Of a stretch of DNA of 64,000 nt, positions 17,096 through 26,851 are shown one piece after another; positions within the stretch are counted from its first letter, which is position 1; each line of letters begins with the position of its first letter. The notes beneath the pieces are model-generated. The model was not told the origin of the DNA. It did no database searches and was given only the letters and a program-made list of their open reading frames with translations. The stretch comes from Bin80 sp965207565 (GTDB taxonomy: Bacteria; Bacteroidota; Rhodothermia; Rhodothermales; Bin80): contig CBDBMQ010000033.1 of the NCBI GenBank assembly GCA_965207565.1, positions 1-64,000 on the forward strand, given 5' to 3'. The position numbers and the translations under genes were made by a program.

Positions 17096-18964
17096 TCAGC
17101 GCTCCAAGAGCACCATCAAAACGGCAATATCCGCTGGGCTTACGCCGCTAATTCTCGAAGCCTGTCCGAGCGTTTCGGGTTGAATTTTGCTTAATTTTTC
17201 CCGGGCTTCCATGGTAATATTGTTGACTTCTGCAAAGTTGAAACTCCGGGGGATTTGTCGGCTCTCCATCGCGATCATCTTCTTTGCTTCTTCCTCCTGC
17301 CTCGCTACATATCCGGCGTACTTGATCGAGATTTCTGCAAGTTGCTCGACCGGCTCCATTCCTGGAGCCGGGTCCACGATCTGACTGACAATCCCGGCCG
17401 CCTCCAACAGATCCTTCAAGCCCACCTCTGGACGGCGCACGATCTGAATGGCCTTGACCGGCTCATTGATTGGAGTCGTTCCAGATTCTTTCAAATAACA
17501 ATTACATGTTTCAGGATGAATTGTATGCTCTGATAATCTAGAAATAATTGCTTTTATCGCTTCCTGGCGTGTTTGCATGCGCTGATAGCGGGCTTCGGAT
17601 ACCAGCCCGAGGCGTTGTCCCAAGGGTGTGAGTCGCTCGTCTGCGTTATCCTGACGAAGCAGCATACGATGTTCTGCCCTGGACGTGAACATCCGATATG
17701 GCTCCTCCGTCCCTTTGGCAATCAGGTCATCAATCAGGACACCGATGTACGCCTCCGATCGGCGAAGAATCACTGGACTTTCCGCGCCCAGCCCGCGGAC
17801 TGCATTGATCCCCGCCATGAGTCCCTGCGCAGCCGCTTCCTCATACCCGGTCGTGCCGTTGATCTGTCCTGCAAAAAACAACCCGCGAATCTTCTTCGTC
17901 TCTAGGGAATACTGAAGCTGATGAGGTGGAAAATAGTCATACTCTATCGCATACCCCGGGCGCAGCATATGGACCTGCTGCAACCCCGGCACCCTGCGCA
18001 GGGCCTGCTCCTGGATTTCTTCCGGCAAACTCGTTGAAAATCCGTTTACGTACACCTCTGTTGTTCGTCGACCTTCCGGCTCCAGGAAGAGCTGATGTCG
18101 CTCCTTTGCAGCAAACCGATCAATCTTGTCTTCGATGGAAGGGCAGTATCTCGGACCCGTACCCTCTATCCGCCCCGCAAACATTGGGCTTTGCTCAAAT
18201 CCCTTTCGCAGGACTGCATGCACCTCCGGGTTGGTCCAGGTGAGATGACAGCTGAGTTGATCCCTGGTCAATTCATCGGTCATAAAGGAGAAGGGGCTTG
18301 GATTTTCATCTCCTGGTTGCTCTGCCGTTGCAGTGTAGTCAATCGTGCTTCCATCTATACGTGGTGGCGTACCTGTCTTCAGCCGACCACTTTCAAACCC
18401 TAATTCATGCAGTTGGCCGGTCAGTCCAGTGCTTTGCCGCTCCCCCATACGTCCACCCCCAAACTGGCGCTCCCCAACATGGATCAAACCATTCATGAAC
18501 GTACCGTTTGTGAGGATCACGGCCTTTGCACCATAGGTGCGGTCCAGCCGAGTCCGTACTCCACAAACCCGGCCATGGGCCACCTCAAGGGCCGTGACCA
18601 TGTCGGCACGCATATAGAGTTCCGGGATGTTTTCCAGGGCTTGGCGAACAAAGGTTGCATACTCAATCCGGTCTGATTGTGCCCGGGGCCCCCACACCGC
18701 CGGCCCCTTCCGGCGATTCAGCATCCTGAACTGAATCCCGGCCGCATCTGCTGCAGAGCCCATGATGCCTCCCAACGCATCAATCTCCCGTACAATATGC
18801 CCCTTACCAATTCCGCCAATTGCTGGATTGCAGGACATCCGGCCAATCGCTTCCAAGCTCATAGTAACCAGAAGCGTGCGAGCACCCATACGGGCGGTGG
18901 CCGCCGCCGCCTCTGTCCCTGCATGCCCGCCACCAACCACAATAATGTCAAAGCTTGAGTCCAT
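17096..18964 (-). CDS. mnmG: tRNA U34 modification enzyme, FAD subunit MnmG
   Basis: With MnmE it adds the carboxymethylaminomethyl group to U34 of several tRNAs. The 622-residue protein is at family length and has the FAD-binding GGGHAGTEAAAATARMG (about 11-27), MSCNPAIGGIGKGH (about 44-57), FFAGQINGTTGYEEAAAQGL (about 365-384) and the C-terminal helical domain with SRISGVSPADIAVL. It lies 7 bp downstream of mnmE and 19 bp upstream of rsmG in one minus-strand operon. Confidence 0.96.
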   Translation of the reverse strand: MDSSFDIIVVGGGHAGTEAAAATARMGARTLLVTMSLEAIGRMSCNPAIGGIGKGHIVREIDALGGIMGSAADAAGIQFRMLNRRKGPAVWGPRAQSDRIEYATFVRQALENIPELYMRADMVTALEVAHGRVCGVRTRLDRTYGAKAVILTNGTFMNGLIHVGERQFGGGRMGERQSTGLTGQLHELGFESGRLKTGTPPRIDGSTIDYTATAEQPGDENPSPFSFMTDELTRDQLSCHLTWTNPEVHAVLRKGFEQSPMFAGRIEGTGPRYCPSIEDKIDRFAAKERHQLFLEPEGRRTTEVYVNGFSTSLPEEIQEQALRRVPGLQQVHMLRPGYAIEYDYFPPHQLQYSLETKKIRGLFFAGQINGTTGYEEAAAQGLMAGINAVRGLGAESPVILRRSEAYIGVLIDDLIAKGTEEPYRMFTSRAEHRMLLRQDNADERLTPLGQRLGLVSEARYQRMQTRQEAIKAIISRLSEHTIHPETCNCYLKESGTTPINEPVKAIQIVRRPEVGLKDLLEAAGIVSQIVDPAPGMEPVEQLAEISIKYAGYVARQEEEAKKMIAMESRQIPRSFNFAEVNNITMEAREKLSKIQPETLGQASRISGVSPADIAVLMVLLER

Positions 18965-18971
18965 CCCTGTG

Positions 18972-20318
18972 TTACTTACCGATACAAAATCTCGAAAAGA
19001 TTGTCCCCAGTACCGTTTCGTTAGTGATAACCCCGGTAATCATCCCCAGTTCACGCGCGGCAGCTTGCAGATCCAATGAAAAAATATCCGGTGGCTGATT
19101 TGCACTCAGAGATGCTCTCGCATCCAAAAGTGCCTGGTGTGCACTCTTTAGATGGGTTTTATGCCTTGCATTGATCACCGTTCTGGATACGTCCGCATTC
19201 CCATAGCTCTTTATCGCCTGCTTGAGCAGTGCACGAACCAGAGGCTCCACCGCCTTGGGTCCACCAATTGCCGTCAACTGCAATCCCTTCCTTTTTTCCT
19301 TCGGGACAAGATCTGCCTTGTTTCCGACCAGGATCACCGGCGTGTTGTCCAGACCGTTCAATGCGGTCTGGTCTTCTTCTAAAAACCCGCAGGCAAGATC
19401 ATAGACATAAACCACGATGTCTGCTTTGTTGATCATTCGATAGGCGCGCTGAACGCCTTCCTGCTCGATGGAGTCTGTGCTTTTTCGCAGCCCTGCGGTA
19501 TCCATAAAACGAAAACGTAATCCCCCCAACTCGGCATCGACCTCCAGTACATCCCTGGTCGTCCCTGGCTCTTCGCTTACAATTGCCCGGTCACGACCCG
19601 AAAGACTATTCAGTATTGTGGATTTCCCTGCATTCGGTCGACCGGCAATTACAACCCGGACTCCCTCTCTCACGACGGTCCCAAGCCGTGTTGACTCAAG
19701 TAATTCCTGCACCTGTTCCAATGCGTTTTCAATCAGATTGCGGAGCGTGGTCCGATCCGCAAATTCAACATCCTCATCGGTGAAATCAATTTCGAGTTCC
19801 GCCAGTGCGCACAATTCGAGGATCGCCGTCCGCAGTGCTTCAAGTCCTTCTGAATAGTGCCCTTCATAGGCTGCCAAGGAAACCCTGTGTGCCTGCTCAC
19901 TGGAGGCATGGATTAAGTCAGCGACTGCTTCTGCCTGGGCAAGATCCATTTTTCCTGCCAGGAACGCACGTTGCGTGAACTCGCCCGGCCGTGCCAGCCG
20001 GGCACCCTGGTCGAGGAGGCTTTGCAGCACTAATGCCGCCACATAGTCCCCTCCATGACTGGTAATCTCCACTACATCCTCTCCGGTTGCGGTACGGGGC
20101 CTGCGAAATACTGTCGCAACAACCTGATCAATCCTAGAGCCCTCAGGACTCTTCCACATCCCGACATGGGCGGTATGGGACGCAGCGGTCTCAAGGTTGT
20201 GCCCCGAAAAGCAGGTGGAGGCGATTAGACAGGCCTCGGGCCCGGACACACGAACTATTGAAAGCGCCGCAAGACCGGGTGCGGTCGCAATCGCCGCAAT
20301 CGTATCCTGGGCGAGCAT
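18972..20318 (-). CDS. mnmE: tRNA modification GTPase MnmE
   Basis: MnmE is the GTPase partner of MnmG. The 448-residue protein has the N-terminal formyl-tetrahydrofolate-binding domain (TIAAIATAPGLAALSIVRVSG; PGEFTQRAFLAGKMDLAQAEAV), a G domain with G1 GRPNAGKS, DTAGLR and NKAD, and the C-terminal FCIGK that carries the essential cysteine. The start is 6 bp after the stop of yidC. All key motifs are present. Confidence 0.96.
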   Translation of the reverse strand: MLAQDTIAAIATAPGLAALSIVRVSGPEACLIASTCFSGHNLETAASHTAHVGMWKSPEGSRIDQVVATVFRRPRTATGEDVVEITSHGGDYVAALVLQSLLDQGARLARPGEFTQRAFLAGKMDLAQAEAVADLIHASSEQAHRVSLAAYEGHYSEGLEALRTAILELCALAELEIDFTDEDVEFADRTTLRNLIENALEQVQELLESTRLGTVVREGVRVVIAGRPNAGKSTILNSLSGRDRAIVSEEPGTTRDVLEVDAELGGLRFRFMDTAGLRKSTDSIEQEGVQRAYRMINKADIVVYVYDLACGFLEEDQTALNGLDNTPVILVGNKADLVPKEKRKGLQLTAIGGPKAVEPLVRALLKQAIKSYGNADVSRTVINARHKTHLKSAHQALLDARASLSANQPPDIFSLDLQAAARELGMITGVITNETVLGTIFSRFCIGK

Positions 20319-20324
20319 GGTGAA

Positions 20325-22106
20325 TTATTTACGAGCCTTCTTTCCAGAGCCTTTGACCACTCCTCTTACCGGCTTGATTTTGCTTGATTTTTTGACCACG
20401 GTTTTTTCTGACGCAGCTTTTTTCTTCATCGATTTATTGATGAACTGCTGCTGCGCCGCCGAAAAAACGTTGTAACAGAAATAATATAAGCTTAGTCCTG
20501 ATGGCAATCGATTGAAAATCACGAAAATCATCACCGGCATCATATACATAAAGATTTTTGCCTGCGGCCCGGATGCAGGGGTTGCCTGCATCCGCATCTG
20601 CACGATCATAGACAAACCCATGAGAATCGTGAAGCCTGCAACGAAGTCCCCGTAAAACGGAATGGCAAATGGCAGATTCAAGATTACATCTGGAGCGGAC
20701 AGGTCAGGAGCCCAGAGAAAGCCCTGCTGTCGAATTTCGATGGATTGCTGCAAGAACTGCCACAGAGCAATGATGATGGGATACTGCAACACCATCGGCA
20801 AACAGGCTCCCAGGGGATTGGTACCGGACTCGCGATACATCTTGATGGTCGCCTCCTGCTGCTTTTGCGGATTGTCAGGATATTTTTCCTTGATCTCTTG
20901 CATTTTGGGTTGCAGTTCCCGCATTTTCGCCATACTCTTGTAGGAGCTGAGCGTCAATGGAAGCAGGACCGCCTTGATCAAAAGGCAAAAGACGATGATC
21001 ACCAGACCATAACTGTCAATGATGCTGCTCAGGAAGCCGAATACTGGAATAAATACCGCAATTGCGAGCGGCCTTGTCATCCACTCAAAAGCATCCCAGC
21101 CATAGTCTACCATCCCGTAGACACCATCATAGCGACTGATCTTGCGGTATTCGAGGGGACCCAGGTAGATTCGGTAGGTATCCGGGGCTTCATCCGGGGG
21201 GCCAACAAACAGGCTGGCACGAAAGTCTACGATCACCTCCGGGTCATCAGCCTCTCCGAGACGCTCACCTAGCAACTCCGCTTCTCTTGCCGGCTCATCG
21301 GCCACAACCACTGCGCCGAAGTATTTATTTTTAACCCCGATCCAGGACACATTACCCCGAAGCGTCCGATCTGCGACCTGGTTTCTCTGTAAATTAATTC
21401 CCTCCACATCATTCCCACTTCGGGCATATGCACCGACCTTGTTGACCTCTTCTTTTCGATAATCCACATCTTCACTGAACGGGATTGCACCATTCCAGAC
21501 CAGCTCATATCCTTCCGCCGTCTGGAATCCGGCTGCATTGAAGTGAGCGACTTCCAGACCGACCTCGTAGTCCCCGGGAGTGAACGTGTAGGTCAACCGC
21601 AGACGACCACTGCCAATTGCAGCTTCAAAGACCACGGTGGCTGGGCTCTGGGTTGCATTGATCGTATCGGTTGAGTCCCGCTGCGTAAACAGTATGGTTC
21701 GTGTATCAATATTGCGCGCACCGGGCGACTGAAATCCAATACTGATCGCCCCGGGACCGGTGCTATCTACCAGTTGAACCCGGCTGACCTGATCGTACCT
21801 GAAATACTCTTTGAGTTCAAACCTCTTCAGGGTTGCCCCCAAATCTGAGAGTTGAGCAGTATACAGATCCGTTTCCACTGTTATTTCCCGTGCTGCCTGT
21901 GCAGGGATCACGGTAGCTGGAACAGCAGCCGGATCCGACACGATCTGTTCCGCTTGAAATTCATTTGCAGGCTGCGTCCCCTCCTCCATCGGTTGCTCTG
22001 CCCCCTCCTCCACCGGCTCTGGAGGCGGTGGGGAAGGCATCATCATCATCCACACGATCATGATCGCCGTGATCATCACGACTGCGATTATCGTATTCCG
22101 GTCCAC
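20325..22106 (-). CDS. yidC: Membrane protein insertase YidC
   Basis: YidC inserts proteins into the inner membrane, alone or with SecYEG. The 593-residue protein begins with a membrane anchor (NTIIAVVMITAIMIVWMMMM), a proline/glutamate-rich linker, a large periplasmic beta domain (about 75-340), then the conserved five-helix core (about 365-560), including GACLPMVLQYPIIIALWQFLQ, and a strongly basic tail (about 562-593) that can contact ribosomes. It lies 3 bp after rnpA, the standard order. Confidence 0.95.
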   Translation of the reverse strand: MDRNTIIAVVMITAIMIVWMMMMPSPPPPEPVEEGAEQPMEEGTQPANEFQAEQIVSDPAAVPATVIPAQAAREITVETDLYTAQLSDLGATLKRFELKEYFRYDQVSRVQLVDSTGPGAISIGFQSPGARNIDTRTILFTQRDSTDTINATQSPATVVFEAAIGSGRLRLTYTFTPGDYEVGLEVAHFNAAGFQTAEGYELVWNGAIPFSEDVDYRKEEVNKVGAYARSGNDVEGINLQRNQVADRTLRGNVSWIGVKNKYFGAVVVADEPAREAELLGERLGEADDPEVIVDFRASLFVGPPDEAPDTYRIYLGPLEYRKISRYDGVYGMVDYGWDAFEWMTRPLAIAVFIPVFGFLSSIIDSYGLVIIVFCLLIKAVLLPLTLSSYKSMAKMRELQPKMQEIKEKYPDNPQKQQEATIKMYRESGTNPLGACLPMVLQYPIIIALWQFLQQSIEIRQQGFLWAPDLSAPDVILNLPFAIPFYGDFVAGFTILMGLSMIVQMRMQATPASGPQAKIFMYMMPVMIFVIFNRLPSGLSLYYFCYNVFSAAQQQFINKSMKKKAASEKTVVKKSSKIKPVRGVVKGSGKKARK

Positions 22107-22109
22107 GTG

Positions 22110-22520
22110 TCAATCTCCCTTATTTAATGATTGATGCAGAAGGTGCATCGCCTGCAAGAGATCATGGGAAAGTCCCTGGTTGCGATTGGAACTGTATCCG
22201 AGGACCATTAGCGTGAGCGTCCGTGCTGCAGGGATGGTTTGGAACCCGATGAGATCCTGATGCTTGCGCCAGGTTTCCCGCATCTGGCGTCTAATCCGAT
22301 TGCGCTGCACCGCATTCTTGCACCGGCTAGGCGCGAAGCCAACCTGTATGCGTGCACCCGTCCCTGTCGTGCTACGAGGAACAAAACGATATAGGATTCG
22401 GATACTCCCTGCCACCAAAGATCTGGTGTCGGAGGCGGACCGCTCAAAAAGTGGCGCAATCAACCGCCGACGCTTCAGTCGCATCGAACGCGGAAACCGC
22501 TGCTCAGCAACCGTCGTCAT
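22110..22520 (-). CDS. rnpA: Ribonuclease P protein component
   Basis: RnpA is the small protein subunit of RNase P. The 136-residue frame from ATG 22520 holds RNAVQRNRIRRQMRETWR-like sequence (CKNAVQRNRIRRQMRETWR), the RNA-binding signature, followed by LTLMVLGYSSNRNQGLSHDLLQAM. The ATG lies 3 bp after the rpmH stop. A second ATG at codon 13 (MRLKRRRLIAPLF) would give a more usual length of 124, so the start is uncertain. Confidence 0.88.
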   Translation of the reverse strand: MTTVAEQRFPRSMRLKRRRLIAPLFERSASDTRSLVAGSIRILYRFVPRSTTGTGARIQVGFAPSRCKNAVQRNRIRRQMRETWRKHQDLIGFQTIPAARTLTLMVLGYSSNRNQGLSHDLLQAMHLLHQSLNKGD

Positions 22521-22523
22521 TCA

Positions 22524-22679
22524 CTATTTGCCAACGTAACGATCGCTTACTGAAAGACTCTTGCGCCCTTTCCGGCGACGTCTTGCCAACACATTGCGAC
22601 CATCCTTATCTGCCATTCTCGAACGAAACCCGTGCTTATTACGGCGCTTTCGACGACTTGGTTGGTACGTGCGTTTCAT
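22524..22679 (-). CDS. rpmH: 50S ribosomal protein L34
   Basis: Small gene of 51 codons. The protein starts MKRTYQPSRRKRRNKHGFR and ends in a long basic stretch, the L34 pattern, with the wording usual in the Bacteroidota/Rhodothermota group. It opens the operon rpmH-rnpA-yidC-mnmE-mnmG-rsmG. An unusual hairpin-forming leader lies 33 bp upstream. Confidence 0.96.
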   Translation of the reverse strand: MKRTYQPSRRKRRNKHGFRSRMADKDGRNVLARRRRKGRKSLSVSDRYVGK

Positions 22680-22711
22680 GGAACTCTATTTATTCATATA
22701 ATAAGATGAAT

Positions 22712-22763
22712 GGGGCCGCAGAATCTTGTCAGTTCAACACCTGACTCACCCTTTCACGGCCCC
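22712..22763 (-). promoter_or_regulatory. Inverted-repeat leader upstream of rpmH
   Basis: GGGGCCG at 22712-22718 and CGGCCCC at 22757-22763 form a perfect 7-bp outer stem, with an inner GTCAG/CTGAC stem. It lies 33-84 bp before the rpmH start and on the minus strand would be part of the operon leader. No T-run follows in either direction, so it is not a simple terminator; a regulatory leader is possible. Confidence 0.4.
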
Positions 22764-22807
22764 ACATTTTGCCTTTAACGCACCTTATGAGTATTTTGCT
22801 TCTTTTT

Positions 22808-22880
22808 GCGGGAATAGCTCAATCGGTAGAGCGTCAGCTTCCCAAGCTGAAGGTCGCGGGTTCGATTCCCGTTTCCCGCT
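22808..22880 (+). tRNA. tRNA-Gly(CCC)
   Basis: Complete cloverleaf: acceptor GCGGGAA with TTCCCGC, D arm GCTC..GAGC, anticodon loop TTCCCAA, T arm GCGGG..CCCGT. Discriminator T, CCA not encoded. Confidence 0.95.
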
Positions 22881-22884
22881 CTCC

Positions 22885-22959
22885 GGGCGGTTAGTTCAGT
22901 TGGTTTAGAACGCCTGCCTTACAAGCAGGAGGTCGGGGGTTCGAATCCCTCACCGCCCA
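22885..22959 (+). tRNA. tRNA-Val(TAC)
   Basis: Complete cloverleaf: acceptor GGGCGGT with ACCGCCC, anticodon stem CCTGC/GCAGG with loop CTTACAA, T arm with GTTCGAATC. Discriminator A. It follows tRNA-Gly after 4 bp, so both come from one transcript. Confidence 0.95.
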
Positions 22960-23418
22960 CATTCGCTCGTTTTGTGCTCAAGGTTGTATTCGCCGACAGT
23001 TGGCAGACTGCTTGGAACGAAGGAACCCTCCTTTGTTGCAGATTTGTAACTCATCACCGTACCTGTTAACCCTGATACATCGCGAATCACCGATACCCGT
23101 GTAACCGCACTCAGCGCATTCGTCGAAATCCGAACCGACATGATCGTGGATACGCTTGCATGGAACCTATCGTTGTCCCCCTGAGGGAAGACGTACCTCT
23201 AAACCAGAGAGCGGACTGTATCAGGGCAATACAGGAAAAAGTGCAGAAACGCAGGGAGCAATAACCCAGGGATGGTGCCTGCGAAACTCACCGACAAATC
23301 CTTGAAGCCTTGCTGTCTCCGGCAAGTTGCTCTTTCGATCGTCCTCAGAACGAAAATTATGACGGACACGTTATCTTTGCAGACCTATTCGATGTGACCA
23401 ACCTGAAGCCGACTTAAG
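22960..23418. other. Intergenic region before mcrBC with no convincing gene
   Basis: Only short frames are present: one on the minus strand (22950-23141, 63 codons, overlapping the tRNA) and one on the plus strand from ATG 23160 (33 codons). Neither resembles a known family; they may be decayed remains. A promoter for mcrBC should lie here, but no clear ribosome binding site precedes its ATG. Confidence 0.4.
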
Positions 23419-25599
23419 ATGCCGAAACCCTCCCTGGATCATCCCGTTCTCCGTGCAGCCGCCCACTGGCGAGACCGCTGCCTTTCAAATAATGGATCTG
23501 TCTTCACCGACAATCAGCTTTGGTCTTCGGAAAATATTGAATCTCTCGTCAAGTATTACGTAGAAAACCTAGACGAAGGAGAAGGAACCTTCTTTGAGAA
23601 ACTTGAGAAACAGCTGGCTCCCGCACCTAAAGCCGCGAAGCAGTTGGCCGCAGAAATGTTGTGGGTGATGTACCTGTTCCCCGTACCTCTCTCTATGCGT
23701 CCCAATACTAAGCTTGAACATATTCGTCGGGTCTGGGAATGGTCAGATGATTCATTCCCCGATGCTCCGTTTGACCTAAAAGACTCCCTTCGCTTGGGTA
23801 TTGGGCATCCTGGCCAAGCTTACAACTCAATTAAATGGCTAGAATTCCTCTTCTTCATCAAAATGATGCAAGAATGGTCACGCTTGGAAACAGAGCGGCA
23901 CAATACGCTACTTGGAGACCCTTGGCGTTTCGCGGAATGGTTGGATAAACAGGAGGGAGCAGGGAATCGCCAACTTCGACACATTCTATTATACCTGCTG
24001 TTCCCCAAGAACTTCGAGCCCTTTGCCACGTCCTCTCAAAAGAAGATCATCGTGCGCGAATTCATGGATGAATTCGGGGAACAACCGGCATTATTAGACT
24101 ACACGAACCTGATCGCCCTTGATCGAAAACTCTTCTCCATCCGAGACAAACTCTGTAAAGAAGGAGCCCCTCGCGATTTTGATTTCCACGACGACCCTTA
24201 TCTGCAAATCTGGCGTCCAGATGAAAAAGATCTTGACCAATGGTATCAACAAAAATTCGAAAATACTCAGGTATGGGTGCTTGGGGAAGGCGAACTTGCT
24301 GGGTATTGGAAAGAGTTTCAGGATAAGGGGATCATCTCGATCAAGTGGGATAAGCTCGGTGACCTCTTGGCTTACGATGATCAGCCAGCCATAACTGAAA
24401 AACTGAAGGACCTTTATGGCAAAAAGAATCCTCTCATGGATTCACTCGCCTGTCACCAGTTTGCCTGCGAGATGCAACCTGGCGACCATGTCATATTCAA
24501 GCGGAGCGGATCTCTGTTGTTGGGTTATGGGGTCATTGAATCCGACTACGAGTTCTACGAGACTCGTCAGAAATTACGACATGTGCGTCGCGTCAAGTGG
24601 AAAAAAATCGGCTCTTGGGACCTCCCCAAACCACGCCACATTACCACCAAGACTCTCACCGACTTTACTCTCTACAAAGAATGGCTCCAGTTCGCTTTTC
24701 GGTTAATGGAAGGGGCTGAACCGTACACTAAAGAGGAAGCCTTGAAGGATCTTTTTCTTTCGGAGGAATTCTTTGACAACATCATCAATGCTTTAAACCG
24801 AAAGAAAAATGTTGTCCTTGAGGGGCCTCCCGGGGTCGGAAAGACATTCATCGCTAAGCGGCTGGCCTATATGGTAATTGGGTATAAGGCCCCCGAGAGG
24901 GTGCAGATGATCCAGTTCCACCAGAGCTATGCATACGAGGATTTTATCCAAGGATATCGTCCGAGTGAAAAGGGAGGATTCGAGCGACGTAACGGAATCT
25001 TCCATTCTTTCTGCCGCAAGGCTGCGGCCAACCCCAATAATCAATACGTGTTTATTATTGACGAGATAAACCGCGGGAACCTCAGCAAGATCTTTGGTGA
25101 GTTGATGTTACTCATTGAGGCCGACAAGCGGGGACCCGAGTATGCCGTTCCGCTCACCTATTCGCCCGAAGATGAGCCCTTCCACGTTCCAGCGAATCTC
25201 CACCTGATCGGCATGATGAACACAGCGGATCGGTCTCTGGCAATGGTGGACTATGCTTTGCGAAGGCGATTCTCGTTCTTTCGCCTTGCTCCAGCCTTCG
25301 GGACCGACCAGTTCAGTAACTATCTTCAGAATAAGAATAACAGGGTTCCCAAGGAGCTCGCCAAAAAGATCAACGACCGGTTTTCATCTCTGAATGAAGA
25401 AATTCGTGCAGACCATGCAAACCTTGGCCCCGGCTTTGAGATCGGGCACAGTTACTTCTGTTCAAGTACCGGCGAGGAGGTGTTCGACGAATCCTGGTAC
25501 AATGCGATTATCCAACAGGAAATCGAACCTCTACTCCGGGAATATTGGTTTGACAAGGCCGACATCGTAGACGAAGCGGTCCGCAAGTTACAGGAATGA
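23419..25599 (+). CDS. mcrB: McrB-type GTPase of a McrBC restriction system
   Basis: McrB is the DNA-recognising, translocating AAA+ GTPase of a system that cuts DNA carrying modified cytosine. The 726-residue protein has an N-terminal helical domain (1-275), an EVE/PUA-like reader-type domain (about 278-420, WVLGEGELAGYW..GDHVIFKRSG..GYGVIES) and a C-terminal AAA+ domain with Walker A GPPGVGKT, FHQSYAYEDFIQGYRP, Walker B FIIDEINRGN, the McrB hallmark MNTADRS and an arginine finger region YALRRRFSF. The reader domain is where specificity for a modified base would lie. It overlaps mcrC by ATGA. Confidence 0.92.
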   Translation: MPKPSLDHPVLRAAAHWRDRCLSNNGSVFTDNQLWSSENIESLVKYYVENLDEGEGTFFEKLEKQLAPAPKAAKQLAAEMLWVMYLFPVPLSMRPNTKLEHIRRVWEWSDDSFPDAPFDLKDSLRLGIGHPGQAYNSIKWLEFLFFIKMMQEWSRLETERHNTLLGDPWRFAEWLDKQEGAGNRQLRHILLYLLFPKNFEPFATSSQKKIIVREFMDEFGEQPALLDYTNLIALDRKLFSIRDKLCKEGAPRDFDFHDDPYLQIWRPDEKDLDQWYQQKFENTQVWVLGEGELAGYWKEFQDKGIISIKWDKLGDLLAYDDQPAITEKLKDLYGKKNPLMDSLACHQFACEMQPGDHVIFKRSGSLLLGYGVIESDYEFYETRQKLRHVRRVKWKKIGSWDLPKPRHITTKTLTDFTLYKEWLQFAFRLMEGAEPYTKEEALKDLFLSEEFFDNIINALNRKKNVVLEGPPGVGKTFIAKRLAYMVIGYKAPERVQMIQFHQSYAYEDFIQGYRPSEKGGFERRNGIFHSFCRKAAANPNNQYVFIIDEINRGNLSKIFGELMLLIEADKRGPEYAVPLTYSPEDEPFHVPANLHLIGMMNTADRSLAMVDYALRRRFSFFRLAPAFGTDQFSNYLQNKNNRVPKELAKKINDRFSSLNEEIRADHANLGPGFEIGHSYFCSSTGEEVFDESWYNAIIQQEIEPLLREYWFDKADIVDEAVRKLQE

Positions 25600-26651
25600 A
25601 AATTTCTGTCCTCAACATCTATTATCTTCTCTGCTACGCATGGGACTGCCTCGGAGAAGGCAAGACGGTTGATCTGGGATCCGAAAATTTTGACGGACCG
25701 ATTGATTTGTTTGCCAAAGTTTTGAACGACGGTGTCTCACGGCTCCTTTCCCGGGGATTGGATCGCGACTATTTCGAAGTCCATGAGGACATCCGAGGAA
25801 TCAAAGGCAAACTTGATCTTGCAACCACAGTGAAGCGGAACCTGCTGCTGAACGGCAAGGCGCACTGCGTCTTCGACGAACTCAGCTACGATGTGCCTCA
25901 GAACCGAATCCTTAAAGCGACTCTTCGCAACCTGGCTCAGGTTAACACCCTGAACAAAAACCAAAAACAGCGGAGCGAACAACTGTATCGGAAGCTGAGT
26001 GCGGTCTCCGATGTCCGGCTCACCGCGAATATGTTTCACACAGTCCGAATCCACCGCAACAACCGGTTCTACGGTTTCCTCCTACACCTCTGCCATATCA
26101 TCTATGAGAATCTCCTAATAAATGAAGTAGAAGGAACCGCCCAATTCCTTGACTTTCGCGAGGACGCTCAGAAAATGGGGAAAGTGTTCGAAGAATTTGT
26201 GAAAACATTCTGCAAACGAGAAACGAGCTACCGGGTGAGTGCACCAAAAATCAATTGGTTCGAGGCGAAAGGAAGCGACAGTGCTCTGCAGCATCTTCCC
26301 AAGATGCAGACCGACATCGTATTGCGATCATCCGAACGCACGATAATCGTAGACACCAAGTTTTATAGCACTCCGCTGGATACGCGATGGGGGAGTGAGA
26401 AAATGAAATCAGCTCACCTCTACCAGATCTCCACTTACGTGACGAACTGGGCTGCTAAGGCCCCCTCTGATATTCCTGCTCCAGAAGGGTGGCTCCTCTA
26501 TGCAGCAGTTGATCGGGATTTTGACTTCCACTTTGAGCTCGTAGGGCGGCGATTTCGAGTATGTTCGATCAATCTGTCGCAGGAATGGAAGAAGATAGAG
26601 GAGGATCTATTGTTGTTGGTCGAAGAGAAAATCGGAATGGCGCGCCCGTAA
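25596..26651 (+). CDS. mcrC: McrC endonuclease subunit of a McrBC restriction system
   Basis: McrC supplies the nuclease and stimulates McrB GTPase activity. The 351-residue protein has the family N-terminus with LNIYYLLCYAWD, the middle RGIKGKLDL and CVFDELSYDVPQNRILKATLR segments, and a C-terminal PD-(D/E)XK site: LPKMQTDIVLRSSERTIIVDTKFY (about 232-255), with the D and the D-T-K typical of McrC. Start overlaps the mcrB stop, so the two are made together. Both look complete. Confidence 0.92.
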   Translation: MKISVLNIYYLLCYAWDCLGEGKTVDLGSENFDGPIDLFAKVLNDGVSRLLSRGLDRDYFEVHEDIRGIKGKLDLATTVKRNLLLNGKAHCVFDELSYDVPQNRILKATLRNLAQVNTLNKNQKQRSEQLYRKLSAVSDVRLTANMFHTVRIHRNNRFYGFLLHLCHIIYENLLINEVEGTAQFLDFREDAQKMGKVFEEFVKTFCKRETSYRVSAPKINWFEAKGSDSALQHLPKMQTDIVLRSSERTIIVDTKFYSTPLDTRWGSEKMKSAHLYQISTYVTNWAAKAPSDIPAPEGWLLYAAVDRDFDFHFELVGRRFRVCSINLSQEWKKIEEDLLLLVEEKIGMARP

Positions 26652-26851
26652 AATAGGGGCTCGTTTCACTGGAATATTAGTGTCTTGTTCGAGCAGTAAC
26701 CTGAAATTGACCATAGGCCCCATGTCAGAACCATCATGCCATCCAGGCTATCCCTGCCACCACGGGCATGCTCTACAAGAAACCATGCCAGACTGCGAGA
26801 CCTGCGGATACCCTTATACCTCGTGCGAGTACCACAAATGGCAGCCTCACT
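26652..26851. other. Short region between convergent mcrC and the helicase gene
   Basis: Holds the start of a plus-strand Cys/His-rich frame (ATG 26722, then 26722-27066) whose second half is antisense to the helicase. Nothing else recognised; no terminator with a T-run is visible. Confidence 0.35.

Noticed and set aside
22885..26851. mcrBC as a tRNA-Val-targeted integrative element
   Set aside because: No integrase and no repeat of the tRNA 3' end was found downstream of mcrC.
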